From: Dendrolimus kikuchii | Taxonomy: Eukaryota > Arthropoda > Insecta > Lepidoptera > Lasiocampidae | Length of the DNA: 64,000 nucleotides | NCBI GenBank assembly: GCA_019925095.2 | Contig: CM034398.1 | Coordinates: 7,331,001-7,395,000 of the forward strand | Direction of reading: 5' to 3' | In this document: positions 10,610 through 21,874 of the stretch, in pieces | Numbering within the stretch: the stretch's first letter is position 1 | Layout of the letters: every line of letters begins with the position of its first letter | Translations under genes and position numbers: made by a program | The notes under the pieces: generated by a model | Database searches by the model: none | Seen by the model: the letters and a program-made list of their open reading frames with translations, nothing else | What the model was told of the DNA's origin: nothing

Positions 10610-11065
10610 TAATAGATTATTAGGTACCAAATATAGAAGAACGCAATTGTAAATTCACATAATCCCTAAATACACGACACTTTTTGGGTCGTCATGTTTC
10701 TTGACAAATTCTTAGAATTCCCTGACAATACAAAACTTATTGTTTTCCCTATGTACATACATACATATCTGCGGTTATCAATTTCAATATCGAATAATAC
10801 AAAAGAGTGGTCGATCAAACATAAGTAGCTTAACTGTCTTGATTCGATATCCGCCAATAATAGTCGTGTTTAGCTTCGGGCTATGTGGAACATTATTGAT
10901 TTACTGTTTGGTTAACATGAGTGATATTAATATACAAGAACATATTGATATGCAAGAAGTAGGTATTAATTATATTCTGTTGAAAACTATTGCTTTAAAT
11001 TATATTTATGTCATATAGTTATCAATAAATTTGGATATCTACGGTATTAGATGTTTATCGATTTT

Positions 11066-11281
11066 AAATAGTGCTCACAGATATTTTAAAAAGATTAAAA
11101 ACCGGCTGGTTGAGGCCACAGGCGGCCGGAAGACTGGAGCTTACCTCTCTCAAAGGATTAGTGTATGTATTCGACAAGGTATTGCTTAGTTAGGTTAGTC
11201 TCCTAGGCACACTGCCCAGCGACAGGTCTGGTTGGGCTGGATCGATTGTAGTTTATAGTGTTTTCTTTACTTTTCAATATA
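11066..11281 (+). pseudogene. family G RT-element C-terminal relic, 5' part
   Basis: The plus strand reads NRLVEATGGRKTGAYLSQRI then SVCIRQGIA before a stop. The homologous copy at 25.5 kb reads NRLV*ATGDREPGAYLTQRI then SVCIQRINAASILGTLPSDS. The downstream LGTLP part persists here in another frame (CTAGGCACACTGCCCAGCGAC). The copy is interrupted at 11281 by a family A insertion and resumes at about 11882. Confidence 0.7.
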
Positions 11282-11868
11282 CATACATACATACATAACT
11301 TCACGCCAGTTCCCTTGCGGGGTAGGCACGAACAACAGAGTGCCATTTAGATTTATTCTTACATACCTCACTTGCCTCTTTGACATTCATAACTCTTGTC
11401 ATGCAAGCTCGTCTGTTCTTAAGGCTCCTGACATCACCTTCTGCTAGTACACGATCAATTTGATCATGGAAGGTGTGTCGTGGCCTTCCACGACTTCTGC
11501 ATCCATCCACTTTTGCATTGTATATCTGTTTAGTCATTCTTTCATCATGCATTCTTTCCACATGCCCGAACCACCGGAGCATTCCTTTCCTTACCTTCAC
11601 CCCGACACTCTCTTTCAGACCAACTCTCTTTCTTACTTCGGTATTACGAACGCGGTCCGCGAGCGTCACTCCGCAGATTTTGCGCAGTGCTCGCATCTCG
11701 ACCGCGTTTACTCTACTTTCATGCTCTCTCTTCCATACCCAACTCTCGCATCCATACGTAAGCGTAGGTACCAGCACCGCGTTGTGTATGGCGAGCTGGG
11801 CTTTCTGGCTGAGGTTCTTAGCGCCTAGAAGTTTACCTAACGCTCCATTCACACTATTCCCCAAATTC
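11282..11868 (-). mobile_element. family A RTE-like retrotransposon, 587-bp copy
   Basis: Minus strand. It encodes the C-terminal 189 codons without a stop: NLGNSVNGALGKLLGAKNLS, then RWFGHVERMHDERMTKQIYN, ending in PARELA, followed directly by a CATA/TATG tail at 11282-11297. The flanks carry ACTTTTCAATATA at 11269-11281 and 11869-11881. It lies inside a family G relic. The catalytic core (YADD) is absent through 5' truncation. Reading frames on the opposite strand (about 11460-11892) are antisense shadows. Confidence 0.9.
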
Positions 11869-11881
11869 ACTTTTCAATATA

Positions 11882-12350
11882 TATATAGTTAAATATAAGT
11901 TAAGAATTTATTTATAATATAAAATTAAATATATTATTTCAGCATCTGGGATAATAAATGCCATTATAGACACACCCTCCTTCATTTTAAATTAAGGTAG
12001 ATTGTTAAGAACAGATCGCTTTTTGCTATAAGGCGGATCGTTGTGCAATCTTAGTTGTTTTTTGTTAAATACTTTATCATATATAAAAGAATCACATCTA
12101 AAATTATTATAGAACACTGGAAATATACAAATGCGTCTCTCTCTAAATTCGTAAAAGAGTTTTCGTTCAACAAATTTATAAGTTTAGCGAGAGGAAATAA
12201 ACAAGTTTCTGTCTGTTTTGTTGTAGATTAATGAGTTATCTGTTGAATTTCTTCAGATAAGATAGTGATATTTGATAGTCTCTGTGGTTGCTTCACGGAG
12301 CGACCTCAGGTTCTATTTCTGGCAAAGTACATTTTCCCACATAGATTTAT
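11882..12350. other. AT-rich, no gene
   Basis: Includes the remaining 3' flank of the split family G relic (to about 11950), then A+T-rich sequence without features. Confidence 0.4.
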
Positions 12351-12351
12351 T

Positions 12352-12554
12352 ATCTATACTTAATATTATAAAGAGGTAAAGTTTGTGAGTTGGTGACGTT
12401 GTAGGGGATAATCTCTGAATCTACTAATCCGATTTAAAAAAATCTTTTACTGTTAGAAAGCTACGTTAACAGGAAGTGTCATAGACTATATAACACGACG
12501 CTATATACTACGGGAGCGGAACAGAGCGCGGGTGAAATCGCGCCGGGCCGCTAG
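12352..12554 (+). repeat. dispersed repeat ending GCTAGT
   Basis: Begins TATACTTAATATTATAAAG and GGTAAAGTTTGTGAG and ends CGCCGGGCCGCTAGT. Start and end follow the same layout as the repeat at 22.7-23.5 kb (ATATAAAG...AGTTTGTTTG to CGCGGAC...GCTAGT). It is non-coding. Confidence 0.55.
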
Positions 12555-12559
12555 TTATT

Positions 12560-13285
12560 AATTTATTGATTTTCTTTCAACAGGTCTTTTTTTCTCGTTT
12601 CCTTTATTAGTTTCCAATTCTGCCATGCGTCTTCTGTTGCATCCTAAAGCATTTTGTGATCCTTCAGAATTCATCCTTCTCTCTCCTGGCTTACCGTTAC
12701 TCTTAAATCTATCAATAATCTAGTATAATGACCAGTTTGCTACCCTTTCATCCGGAAGGATTATTATTAATACGAGGAGAAGGAGGACATGCGTATAATA
12801 CATTAATCTTCTTTCTATTAGGTTTGTAGTCACGAGTGCTATTACCAAAAAACCTCTTATACGTGCCTGTATTATTTATATTTGTTAGAGTAAGTTTGTC
12901 AGCTTCTTTAAGGTTCTTAAAGAAGACTACAAACATACTCTGACTCAATATGAATAAGACCGATACTCGTTTCCCACTTTTATAGAATTCTTTTTTCATG
13001 CCTTTATCGGAACATCATACATACATCCGTTGTAATATTCCAGTAAAATCTTATGGGTCCTTAAGGCTTTTATCAGAAGTGACATTTTTAATTTTATAAA
13101 GCAGTACACAGTGCGAATGGGAGGCAATTAGATTTAACGACACCCCGTAGTGTAGGCGTCGTTCACTGGATCAATTAACGAGGAAAGCTAAGTATAACGG
13201 TTGAGGTGTGATGGGAGCGGTTTATATATAGAATCTATTTTGAAATCAGGTTTGAAATTGAATGTTCTGCTGAAGTCTGCATATT
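12560..13285. other. no gene; short repeat at 12880-12965
   Basis: On the minus strand, 12965-12890 (CGGTCTTATTCATATTGAGT ... TTCTTTAAGAACC) matches the repeat at 57287-57405. An 83-codon minus frame covers it, but the homology is to non-coding DNA, so I do not call a gene. Confidence 0.4.
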
Positions 13286-13287
13286 AT

Positions 13288-13600
13288 CCGTGCAGGAACG
13301 GAGAAATAATACAATTTCCTGTGGCCGGGCGCACTGTCCTATGAGGCGACAAAACAACCCACAGCCAGGTGGTAGGGCAATTGCCCGACTGGATGGCTAC
13401 CACCCCTGGTCTAGAGTATGCCGCCATAACAACCTTGAGTTATGTTCCGGCATTAGTGACCAGGTTCCAGTCTCCGTTAAGAGAGCAGCAGCGCATTTGT
13501 AGCACCTTTGGTGTTGCAAATGTCCATAGGCGATGGTAACCGCTTTCCATCAAGTGGGCCGTCTGCCTGTCTGCTGAACTCCTGCAATTAAAAAAAAGTC
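13288..13600 (+). mobile_element. SINE-J copy 3
   Basis: Runs from CCGTGCAGGAACGGAGAAAT through the full SINE-J order to CTGCAATTAAAAAAAA. An AAGTCT word on each side (13275 region and 13594-13602) may be a short target duplication. A 70-codon frame across the 5' half is open, and the same peptide is seen in other copies. Confidence 0.85.
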
Positions 13601-14010
13601 TATTTTAATTAACGATTTTTAAAAGCCGCATTCAGAATTATTGTTCTGGATGTAGTAATAATTTGTAGTAAATAGTAACAATTTAATTTCTCAGTTTAAA
13701 TTCATATTTGGTTCAAGACAATAATAATAGTATGTTGGAAAGGAAGCCTGGATTTCGGTTTTAATTAATTATTTATTATTGTATTATATAATTCATATTA
13801 TTTTACTGCCATAATGATATTTTTTATGTGGTCATAGAGCTAATTGGTTCTTAAGTTCTCTGATTGTGCGTCTACAAGCTTCCATTATCATTGTGTAACG
13901 GCATACAAAATACACCTTACTACTAAATTACTAAAAAAATGTTGCTAATCCATGAAAAAACCACATTTCAGATCAATGGACAGACAGATAGACACACCGC
14001 CAGGCGGATG
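13601..14010. other. AT-rich, nothing identified
   Basis: No open frame or repeat match found. Confidence 0.35.
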
Positions 14011-14014
14011 GAGA

Positions 14015-14290
14015 TTATTAACAACTCTACGGACTCTACTTTCGAACTCTTTTTTACAATTAAATTTAAGAAGTTATGAAGTTGTACATGCTTATTTGTT
14101 ACTTTATTATTGTGTGTGACATTTAATGAATGTATGTTTGTGTTGTGGTGTACCTTAAGAATAACTTATTATATATGCTTTATGTCTATACCTATATATA
14201 ATATGATCATAAACAGAGCCACGTGTGTTGTATTTCCTTTCTGTGTCTGGGTTATTAATTTTTGAGCTCTTTTGGTTTTTGGTTTGTTTG
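14015..14290 (+). repeat. repeat paired with 55.9 kb
   Basis: Shares, in the same order, CTCTACGGACTC, TTGTTACTTTATTATTGTGTG-type sequence, GTGTACCTTAAGAATAACTT, GCCACGTGTGTTGT and CTGGGTTATTAATTTTTGAG with 55890-56240. It is non-coding and unclassified. Confidence 0.6.
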
Positions 14291-14717
14291 TGAAGTGTGC
14301 GTGTAATGCAATGCGGTGGTAGTGCGCGTTGGTGTGGGTATGTGTGTAAGTTTTGTTGTTAGTTGTGTGTTTGTGACTTTGTGTATGTTTAATTGTAACT
14401 ATATAGTATTATGAGATAATCTCATAATATTATGAGAGTTCCGTTTTCCCAAATAAGGACGAAGCTAGAGAGATACGGTTATAATAATTACTTAGCAAAA
14501 CAATAAACTATGCCCCATATTCTATATAGAAAATATACATAAGAAAACTGTTTGAGAATGTAATTCAACAAAAAGAAAATGTTATTTGGTCGTATTATTA
14601 ATTCAAGCCACGTTTTGTGTATGGCTATGATTCAAGAAGTAAAGGTTGGCGATATCCGGGTACATAGATCCATATTAAGATGTGATTTTTTTACAGAAAT
14701 CTCGTACTTATTCATAT

Positions 14718-15237
14718 TGTTACAACCTAGGCCCTGACAAAGACAAATTCCACGTACAGATTTGTAGAAGCACATTTATTACCCGTCGACATTTGAACTA
14801 ATTGTAATTGTTTTATGATCGTCTTCTTTTGTTATTTATTTATTGTCATACGTTTCTAGAGAGCAGCCCGTTGTTCTATTGTAATCGTTTATGGCCGCTT
14901 ACGGCTGTAATCATTAGCCAGGTGTTACGGATTTTAAAATACAAGCTGATTCTAGGAAATTCTATCCACCTTGCCGGGCGGATACATTGCATTTGTGCAG
15001 TATAAAACGATGTCCTATTTGAGAGAGGGGGGCAGTCGAGAGAGAACCACGATCAAAGCGAGACGTGTGTACTACAATCCGGAATCTAATAATGACGGAC
15101 TTTGCGCGTTTTATTGAATTACGACCTTCTGCATTACGTTTGGATTTGTTTGTACCTGTGTTATACGTGTTTGTATAGTTCTAATAAACTCTATAATAAT
15201 TCCAAAGGCATTTTAATTCGTCTCGCAACTCGTAACA
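14718..15237 (+). mobile_element. solo LTR, copy 1 (520 bp)
   Basis: Starts TGTTACAACC and ends CTCGTAACA, so the ends are inverted (TGTTAC...GTAACA). Inside are a TATA box in GTATAAAACGA at about 15000 and an AATAAA at about 15182, as expected for U3 and R of an LTR. The flanks are ATAT and ACAT (a near 4-bp duplication). No internal gag-pol region adjoins, so this is a solo LTR left by recombination. Relatives are at 51.6 and 60.0 kb. The ATAT target and 4-bp duplication suggest an insect Ty3/gypsy group element, by inference only. Confidence 0.85.
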
Positions 15238-15541
15238 ACATTTTAAATTTTTGTACAAAAAATTTCAATAAACTTTTCCATTTATTTCCAAGTTTAATAT
15301 GACTGATAAAAGCCAATCGCGTTCCTGGCTTCAAAGCAACTTCAATAACTTGAACGATGCAAGTAATGAAACTTGAATTCCAGTTCCTTCCGCTCGAATA
15401 TGCATTAAGAAAATATTTATTTGAACTGAATACTTTGACTCCTAATACATTTAGTAAAAGATTCATGTATAGAGATTTGCACTAATAGTTTTATTATTTA
15501 TTTAGGTTTATGGCTTGGCAGCTAGGCCTTTAAGCCGGATC
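15238..15541. other. no gene
   Basis: A minus-strand open frame of 91 codons (15466-15191) overlaps the LTR end and has no motif; it is treated as chance. Confidence 0.35.
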
Positions 15542-15555
15542 TTAGATTACAATAT

Positions 15556-15896
15556 CGTCGTCAGCCATTCGCAGTCCAATGCTGGACGTAGACCTCTCCA
15601 AGACCGCGCCACTAATCCCTGTCCTCTGATTTCCTTATCCAGCGTCTACCGGCGACCTTGCACAGGTCGTCGTTCCATCGGACTGGAGGGCGTCCGACAC
15701 TACGGTTACCGAGACGCGGTCTTCACTCCAGGACTCGTCTGCTCAATCGGCCATCGGTCTTGTGGCAGACGTGACCAGCCCACTGCCACTTCAACTTGCT
15801 AATTTTGCAAGCTATGTCGGTAACCTTGGTTCTCTTACGGATATCCTCATTTCTAAATTTTAGCCATAAGAGAACACCCAACATAGCTCGCTTTTT
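15556..15896 (-). mobile_element. family D RTE (BovB-like) 3' end, copy 2
   Basis: The minus strand runs from TTGGGTGTTCTCTTATGGC through AACCAAGGTTACCGACATAG and AAGTTGAAGTGGCAGTGGGC to GCCAGCATTGG-like and GGCTGACGACG at the 3' end. It is flanked by a perfect 14-bp duplication TTAGATTACAATAT (15542-15555 and 15897-15910). It holds about 110 decayed C-terminal codons. An open plus-strand frame at 15515-15802 is antisense. Confidence 0.85.
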
Positions 15897-15934
15897 TTAG
15901 ATTACAATATAGTTTCTTCATTTTCTTAAGGCTA

Positions 15935-16175
15935 TGTTGAACTGTAGGTTATCAACTGACGCCATTGAACGGAGTTCTCGTGACAACTCGAAAGGCCACA
16001 TTTGACTATATAGTTCACATTTCTCACTAAAACACATAATTACTACTCAAAAACTATCAGTATCCTACAACTACTGTTGATTTTAGAGTAATTTTACACA
16101 TTTGAGAAAATAAAACTGCACAGCACAAAATCTCCTTTCAGTTCCTGCCAAGAACTCCAATAGTTTCATTAAATA
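15935..16175 (-). repeat. inverted-partner repeat, copy 1
   Basis: Reverse complement of 38045-38290: GACGCCA...GAACGGAGTTCT, CGAAAGGCCACATTTGACTA, TATCCTACAACTA, GCACAGCA and TTTCAGTTCCTGCCA occur in the same order. A third fragment lies at 37865-37910. Non-coding. Confidence 0.7.
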
Positions 16176-16179
16176 TTTC

Positions 16180-17275
16180 GGCGTTCAGTTCTTCTCTGTC
16201 ATAATTCAGAGTATGGACAAATAGAGTAGAAGATAATAGATAACAATATTAGTAATAATAATAGAGAAAGTAATAATAATACTCCAATATTATGTATGTG
16301 TGATTAATTTTAATAGTTACTAGTAATTTTCAGTATTACGTAAAACATAGCGTAAGTATGGTTTATTTACGTCATATGCATTTTGTTAAATATGATCTAT
16401 GATGTTTAATAATAATGACTATAATTTTATAAGCATGGTCTTTTGGGCAATGGTAATTCCGAATTTCGTCACTGGTTACGTTTTTTGTGAAATATAGTGA
16501 AGAGTTCAACTGAAAAGATTTTTTTAACAAATAATATCTTTAACTGTTTATCTAATTTTACGAAAAAAAGTCCGATATTCCTAATAGCGGACTTATCTGA
16601 TTAAAACAACACTGACATTGATTAAGAATAAGATAGAATATTGCCACACAGCAAAAAAATAGTTCGTGTTCTAGATATTCAGGTTATAAATAGGGTAGTT
16701 GACAGTCAAATCGACTGGGATACTTGGGATACTTCTAATCAACCTGCAAAACGTCGAAGGCGTCTAAATTTTGTACGAGCGTTACAAATTATCACGTTAA
16801 GTATACGTTATTGTTTAAGCAGTTATTCTTATATTCTTATTTATCTTCGTATTTTAATACAATGATGGTAACATTATATTTTAAGGCCTGCTATTATATA
16901 TAAACAACGTTTCAAAATTTATTGTGAAAAATGTTAACTACCATTGTTGCATATATTTTTATGTCGAAAAAGTAAGAAGTATGTGGTAATGACTAACTAT
17001 TCAATATATTTTACATAATACTGAAGTCTTATATAAAGGATATCTTTATATTACAACATTTACTTATGTCTATATACAATAATTTAATCAAGACCGCTCG
17101 ATTCGTCAAAAGCGAAACACGACCTTTGAATCAAAGAAAATTTGAAGCAAACAAATGAAAGCTGACAGGCTGTATCAAACATATAAAAGAAAGGAAAATT
17201 GATTTTGAATCATTTATGAAAGGTTCTGTATATACTTAATATCTTATTTTTTTTTCTTATTCTGTATATCTTAAT
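16180..17275. other. AT-rich, no gene
   Basis: Open frames such as 16641-16865 (plus) lack any recognisable motif. Confidence 0.35.
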
Positions 17276-17279
17276 GTAA

Positions 17280-17659
17280 TAAAGGCAAGAAATTTCTGGG
17301 TTCTGGGTCCAACAAAGACAGAGGATGGTAGCTGGAACGCCCGAACACACCTCGAAAAGGAGAATATCGTGGCGGAGCCCAACATAATAGCAGAATTAAA
17401 AGCTCATCGCCTCCGTTGGCTTGGTCGCATAGAACGGATGGGAGAGGATCGCAGCGTGAGGAAAGCATATTTGGGACGGTCGGTAGGTCGGCGTCTGATC
17501 GGCCGTCCCAATATCGCTGGAAAAACAGAGTGGAGGTTAACCTGTAGGAGTTACGAGCCAATAATTGGCAAGAAACTGCGCAGGACTGAGAAAACGGCAG
17601 CTCTTGTTACGGAGGCCAAGACTCACTTTGGGTCGCTGAACCAACGGAGTAAGTAAGCC
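17280..17659 (+). pseudogene. non-LTR retrotransposon C-terminal relic
   Basis: Reads WVLGPTKTEDGSWNARTHLE, AEPNIIAELKAHRLRWLGRI, ERMGEDRS and, at the end, EAKTHFGSLNQRSK before the stop at 17657. This is the standard C-terminal order (RLRWLGH.ERM ... GRP ... EAKTHFG) of a large insect RTE/CR1-type family. The middle (NIAGKTEWR) is diverged and the reverse-transcriptase core is missing. The minus-strand frame here is a shadow. Confidence 0.8.
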
Positions 17660-17763
17660 ATAGTTCCAGTCAAGAAATTAGCTATGAAGTATAAACAAAA
17701 ATTTAGTTTGTGGTTCATAACTTATTTTTACTTTGTTTTAGGGCTTACACGTAATAATGTAGA

Positions 17764-17935
17764 TTAGATAACACTTTATTGCTCACCAAAATAAACAATT
17801 ACAAAAACAAAATACGTAGTTATAATACTTCTTGGCAAAGCAACAGGGGGCCTTATCGCTAAAAGCGATGTCTTCCAGGCAACCTAGCTATAAAGAAATT
17901 CTTAACTAATCTGGCGATGTAGGCGAAGCACAGAA
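17764..17935 (-). mobile_element. family F LINE 3' tail, copy 1
   Basis: Contains AACACTTTATTGCTCACC, GGGGCCTTATCGCTAAAAGC, CTTCCAGGCAACC and TAACTAATCTGGCGATGTAG. The element reads on the minus strand and ends with GAGCAATAAAGTGTT, a poly-A signal near the 3' end. No coding part survives here. Confidence 0.75.
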
Positions 17936-18099
17936 GAAATCGGAGTGTACTATAATATGTGACGTTTAAAGCAAAAACTTAAGGTGTAATATTTTTCTTG
18001 TAGTTATTGCAAATGAAATAATTTGATCATTGATTCAACAAAGGAAACGTACATTTCTATCATTTATCGTACGATACGGATATGAAGTATACGCAAGTG

Positions 18100-18185
18100 C
18101 ACCACCTTAATACCTCTGGTGTTACAGATGTTCATAGATGACGATAACCACTTTCCAAATTTTCCATCAGATGGGCTGTTTACGA
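18100..18185 (+). mobile_element. family E LINE tail fragment
   Basis: CCTCTGGTGTTACAGATGTT, CATAGATGACGATAACCAC and CCATCAGATGGGCTGTT correspond to the last codons and 3' UTR of the LINE at 31.0 kb. The open frame continuing to 18436 is downstream AT-rich sequence and not a gene. Confidence 0.55.
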
Positions 18186-18189
18186 ATGT

Positions 18190-19295
18190 AGATAAGTCGA
18201 ATTGTGTTTTAATTATTTCAATGATATTAATTTCTCGGCAAGAAATGAAAAATAAAAGGTATTTTTTAATTTATAAATCAAACAAATATGTTTGTGTTGA
18301 AAGAGATTTGGATACAGCTGTCAATTTGTCTGCCATAACTCTAACTATAAAAAAACACGTGGAGTTATCTGGTATTATTATCCATTGCATATTTAACTCA
18401 GTAATTATTTACGCCTACCATAATTGGGTTTTGTAGATAAAAGTCTCGAAGTCTTTCACGTGATTAAGTATATTTACTTTATCAGAATACGCCCGACTTC
18501 CTGAACTGATTTCACAATTGTGCTTCGAAAAAGGACTTTTAGGTCAGCCCTCAAATATTTACTTGGACAAAATGTCTCAAAAGTCCCTCTGTATTATTTT
18601 TTTTTGCAACGTCCGCGCGTGACATAAATAACTATCTATTATGCCGCATAATTTTCTATGAATTCAAATTAATTCATTTACATAAAACATAGTTTAAAAG
18701 GTGTTGATATAACATCTGTTAGTTATAATTATGCTACACATGTTTTTGCCAGATTTATGCCAGAATTTAGCTCGTGAAATTAATTATTATTTTAATTACA
18801 ACATTACATTATTTATATAATTAATTATAACATGTCAACATCTCAATTAAATAAAACAAATAGCGTCCATAGACTTAATTTAATTAATCTTTGACAATTA
18901 TAATTATCTGATAATTATAACTGTCAAACATTAATTAAATTGTAATAAACAGTAGTACCTAAGTAATATGATTATCACTTTTAGGTATAAATTATAGTTT
19001 ATCATTTATGTATTAATTCCTAGTGTAACATTTAGTAGCAAGCAACTTTTTGAGATGGAATTTAAATGAATTTGTGTTTAAAGATTTTAAATTTTTTGGA
19101 ATCTTTTTTTCTTTTTGGTACCATACATACGATGTTTTTTGCAATAACGCTGTCTTACAAGGTTGCGAGCAAAGTCTATCATCACCTCGTCTGTTACGTG
19201 GTACACCAGCTGACTTTCGTGGGAATAAATCCTTATTATGTTTAACAAAGATGGCTACTTCGAGGATGTATGGATGGATGTATGACGGTACTGTT
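18190..19295. other. AT-rich with one hairpin
   Basis: No gene was seen. A near-perfect inverted repeat lies at 18876-18908 / 18910-18942 (33-bp arms, few mismatches, one-base centre), with the core GACARTTATAATTATC. It may be the body of a small MITE. Confidence 0.5.
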
Positions 19296-19301
19296 AGTTT
19301 A

Positions 19302-19606
19302 TTTTTATTGCAGGAGATCAGTAGACAGGCAGACGGCCCACTTGATGGAAAGCGGTTACCATCGCCTATGGACATTTGCAACACCAAAGTTGCTACAAAT
19401 GCGCTGCTGTTCTCTTAAGGGAGACTGGAACCTGGTCACTAATGCCGGAACACAACTCAAGGTTGTTATGGCGACATACTTTAGACCAGGGGTGGTAGCC
19501 ATCCAGTCGGGCAACCTGGCTGTGGGTTGTTTTGTCGCCTCTTACGACAGGCCGCCCGGCCGTAGGAAATTGTATTCTTTCTCCGTTCCTACACGGATAG
19601 TAATTC
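19302..19606 (-). mobile_element. SINE-J copy 4
   Basis: Element on the minus strand with its A-rich 3' end at 19302 (plus-strand TTTATTTTTATTGCAGGAG) and its 5' end at CCTACACGGATAG near 19605. An internal deletion removes part of the GGTAGGGCATTTGCCC block compared with the 9.6-kb copy. The open frames on both strands are typical of this SINE and not genes. Confidence 0.85.
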
Positions 19607-19609
19607 ACG

Positions 19610-20320
19610 CGGCTTAGAATCCTGGTGGGTTTTATGAAGCGTGAACAGACTTCTGGATTAACGTATGTACTACTCTATATATATATCTGTATATAGTATA
19701 ATACATTCTAAAATTAAATGTCTTATTTTCAAAATAACTGGACATAACTAATTTAAATTCCTGTTTAAACAATAATTAACACGATATTTGAGTCGTGGAA
19801 GTTATGACGTCATAAGTTTCTATTCTCGTACAAAATCTAGAAGGCTGCGGCGTTTTGTAAGATTATACTCATGTCATTTGATTGTCAACTACCTATTACT
19901 ATGTGTTGATAAACCAAAAATATAGTGAGGAAGCCAGCCATAATACTTATATCGGCGTGTGAAATTCGCAAATTCTTCTAGCCGAGGGACTTTAATAGGG
20001 TGATATCTTAAATAATATTATAAAAGCTAATCTGATTTTGCTTGTTACGCTTGCACTACTTAACTATTCAACCGATCATCACTAAATTTTGTGTATACCT
20101 TGACAGGCGTATAGAAAAGGACATAGGGTGGTTTTAATGGAGAAAAAATACTGTTCCCAAGGGATAGACGAATATAACCGAAAAGTTGTTGGCAATTGAC
20201 AAAAAATACATCGTCATGGCAACAATGTAAATTTAATGTGTTGCTGTCATGGTCATGGTTAGTTCCACCTTTGGTCTATGGCGTTACCGGTATTTTGAAT
20301 TAGAAAATAAGTTTGATAAT
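19610..20320. other. no gene; repeat fragments
   Basis: Includes the diverged TTTAAACAATAAT / TGACGTCA repeat (19755-19825) and, at 20025-20130, AACTATTCAACCGATCATCA and TAGAAAAGGACATAGG, fragments of a dispersed lepidopteran-type repeat. Confidence 0.4.
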
Positions 20321-20324
20321 TCTA

Positions 20325-20790
20325 AGGAGAGCGTCTGGAATTCTCAACGGCCGGTCCTCCACTCTGTCTACAAACCATTCTTTTTTTTCTAGGCAGGGGC
20401 AAATACATTTCGTACACTACCGGGTCATTTACTGGGATTAGACCAAAGCAATGAGAGTTATCCACAGAAGATAACGCAGATAACAGAGTCGATTGCCGGC
20501 TTGTGTGGAGACTCAGCAAGGTACCCCTCTTTTAGAGAGGTAACCCATGGGCTAATGCTCCACTAACCCCCTTCCTCCCATGTGCCCCGCGCTTATGGTA
20601 GGAAGAGCGTCAGACTAAGAACGTAGTTACGCCCACGCTGATCCTGCACATCAGTGCTTGAGAATGCCCCGGGAAGCAGGGTAAACTCACTTCGTCAGCA
20701 GGGGCTTGCTCCTCCGCTCCCCAGATCCTGGAGGACCCCTGCTCTGTTTACAAACTTTACATTAACGCAAGCGAAGCCGCAGCAAAAGCT
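20325..20790. repeat. G+C-richer unclassified segment
   Basis: Stands out from its surroundings by composition (GGCCGGTCCTCCACTC, CCCATGTGCCCCGCGC, CCCCAGATCCTGGAGGACC). Short open frames on both strands show no family motif. It is probably an old element fragment. Confidence 0.35.
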
Positions 20791-21077
20791 AGTTTCTAAT
20801 GTTTTTATACTAACAATAAATATTTATTTAGATTTACTGCCCAGGAATTTAATATACTAAACGAGACTTTCACCAGGCTGAACCATTTTTACCAGTCTAG
20901 AAAAAAGTTCTGTGCGTGGACAAAAAGATAGTCACATCCATTAGACCTTTTTATTTTCAATAGAACCAATTCTCTTGAGACGCGAATTCTTTGTCAATAA
21001 ATAGAGTACGTATCCTGATAGTGAGGACCCTTTGTATGCCATTATTAAGTTATATTTACGGCAGACAATATTATATT

Positions 21078-21465
21078 ATACTAGGATTCATCATCCATAT
21101 TGGACGGAATAAGCTCATTTATACGTGTCCTAACGACTTGAAACTACCCCCAGGAAAAATCCCGTGAGTTTTCTGGGATATAAAGTATCATAGATTTTAT
21201 AAAAGAGGATGTACTATCGATCAGACATAGATTTATTTTTCAAGTGGGTCACTTTAAACCGCTCCCAGGAATGTTTCACGTGAGATCCCCGGGATATATT
21301 GCAGATTTTAAATCCAGGATTTCGCTATCGATCAGCGAAAACCGCATTGAAATCGGCCCAGTAGTTTTTAGGTCAATCCTGAAAAAACAGACAAACAAAA
21401 AATCTAAAAAAAGACTATGCTATCAATTTTATAATATTATATATAATATAGATAGTATATATGTT
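21078..21465 (+). repeat. CTCCCGG repeat, copy 1
   Basis: Contains GGACGGAATAAGCTCATTTA, ACGTGTCCTAACGA, CCGGGATATA, CGATCAGCGAAAACCGCATT, CGGCCCAGTAG and a TATAATATTATATATA end. The order is shared with 26405-26800. Within each copy the motif pair (CGCTCCCRGGAA ... GGGATATAAAGTA ... ATCGATCAG) occurs twice, pointing to an internal duplication older than the dispersal. It is non-coding. Confidence 0.6.
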
Positions 21466-21874
21466 ACTCTCAGTTGTTAACAGTTACATAGTCTGGCAAA
21501 TCTTGTAACAAAGTCAAGTCGAAACAAATTTGTGTACAGTACGTAGCATTCTAGGCATAGAACACAGTGGGAGCGGCACGGAAAGCTAAAACGCAGATAT
21601 GCCTGTCGTGTTATCATCATAACCTAATTCAATTATTTCGAAAAATTCATGTGCATTCACCGTCCCTTGGAGTTGGCTTTTGTTCTAGAGTGTGCTCCTT
21701 GTCTCAGAGAGTAAATACCATCCGGTAATGTATATAGACGCTGCTGTGGTAACCGCGGCTCGCGTCAATTCCGTCAGCGATTTGATCAGCTAACCTGCGG
21801 CGTCGGTAGCTAACCCGGGCTTTTTGTTGTCATATGTGACAATTCATATTGGATTAGCGGGAAATATAATTGTT

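Noticed and set aside
11460..11892. Two long plus-strand frames (122 and 139 codons); the same at 27684-28278 and, reversed, at 22715-23106
   Set aside because: They are the antisense of family A reverse-transcriptase coding sequence, recur in every copy and carry no motif of their own.
18119..18436. 105-codon plus frame
   Set aside because: The start lies in a family E LINE tail and the remainder is AT-rich non-repeat sequence; a chance fusion.
19050..19418. 122-124 codon frames on both strands
   Set aside because: Half of each lies in SINE-J and the rest in unrelated AT-rich DNA; no protein motif.
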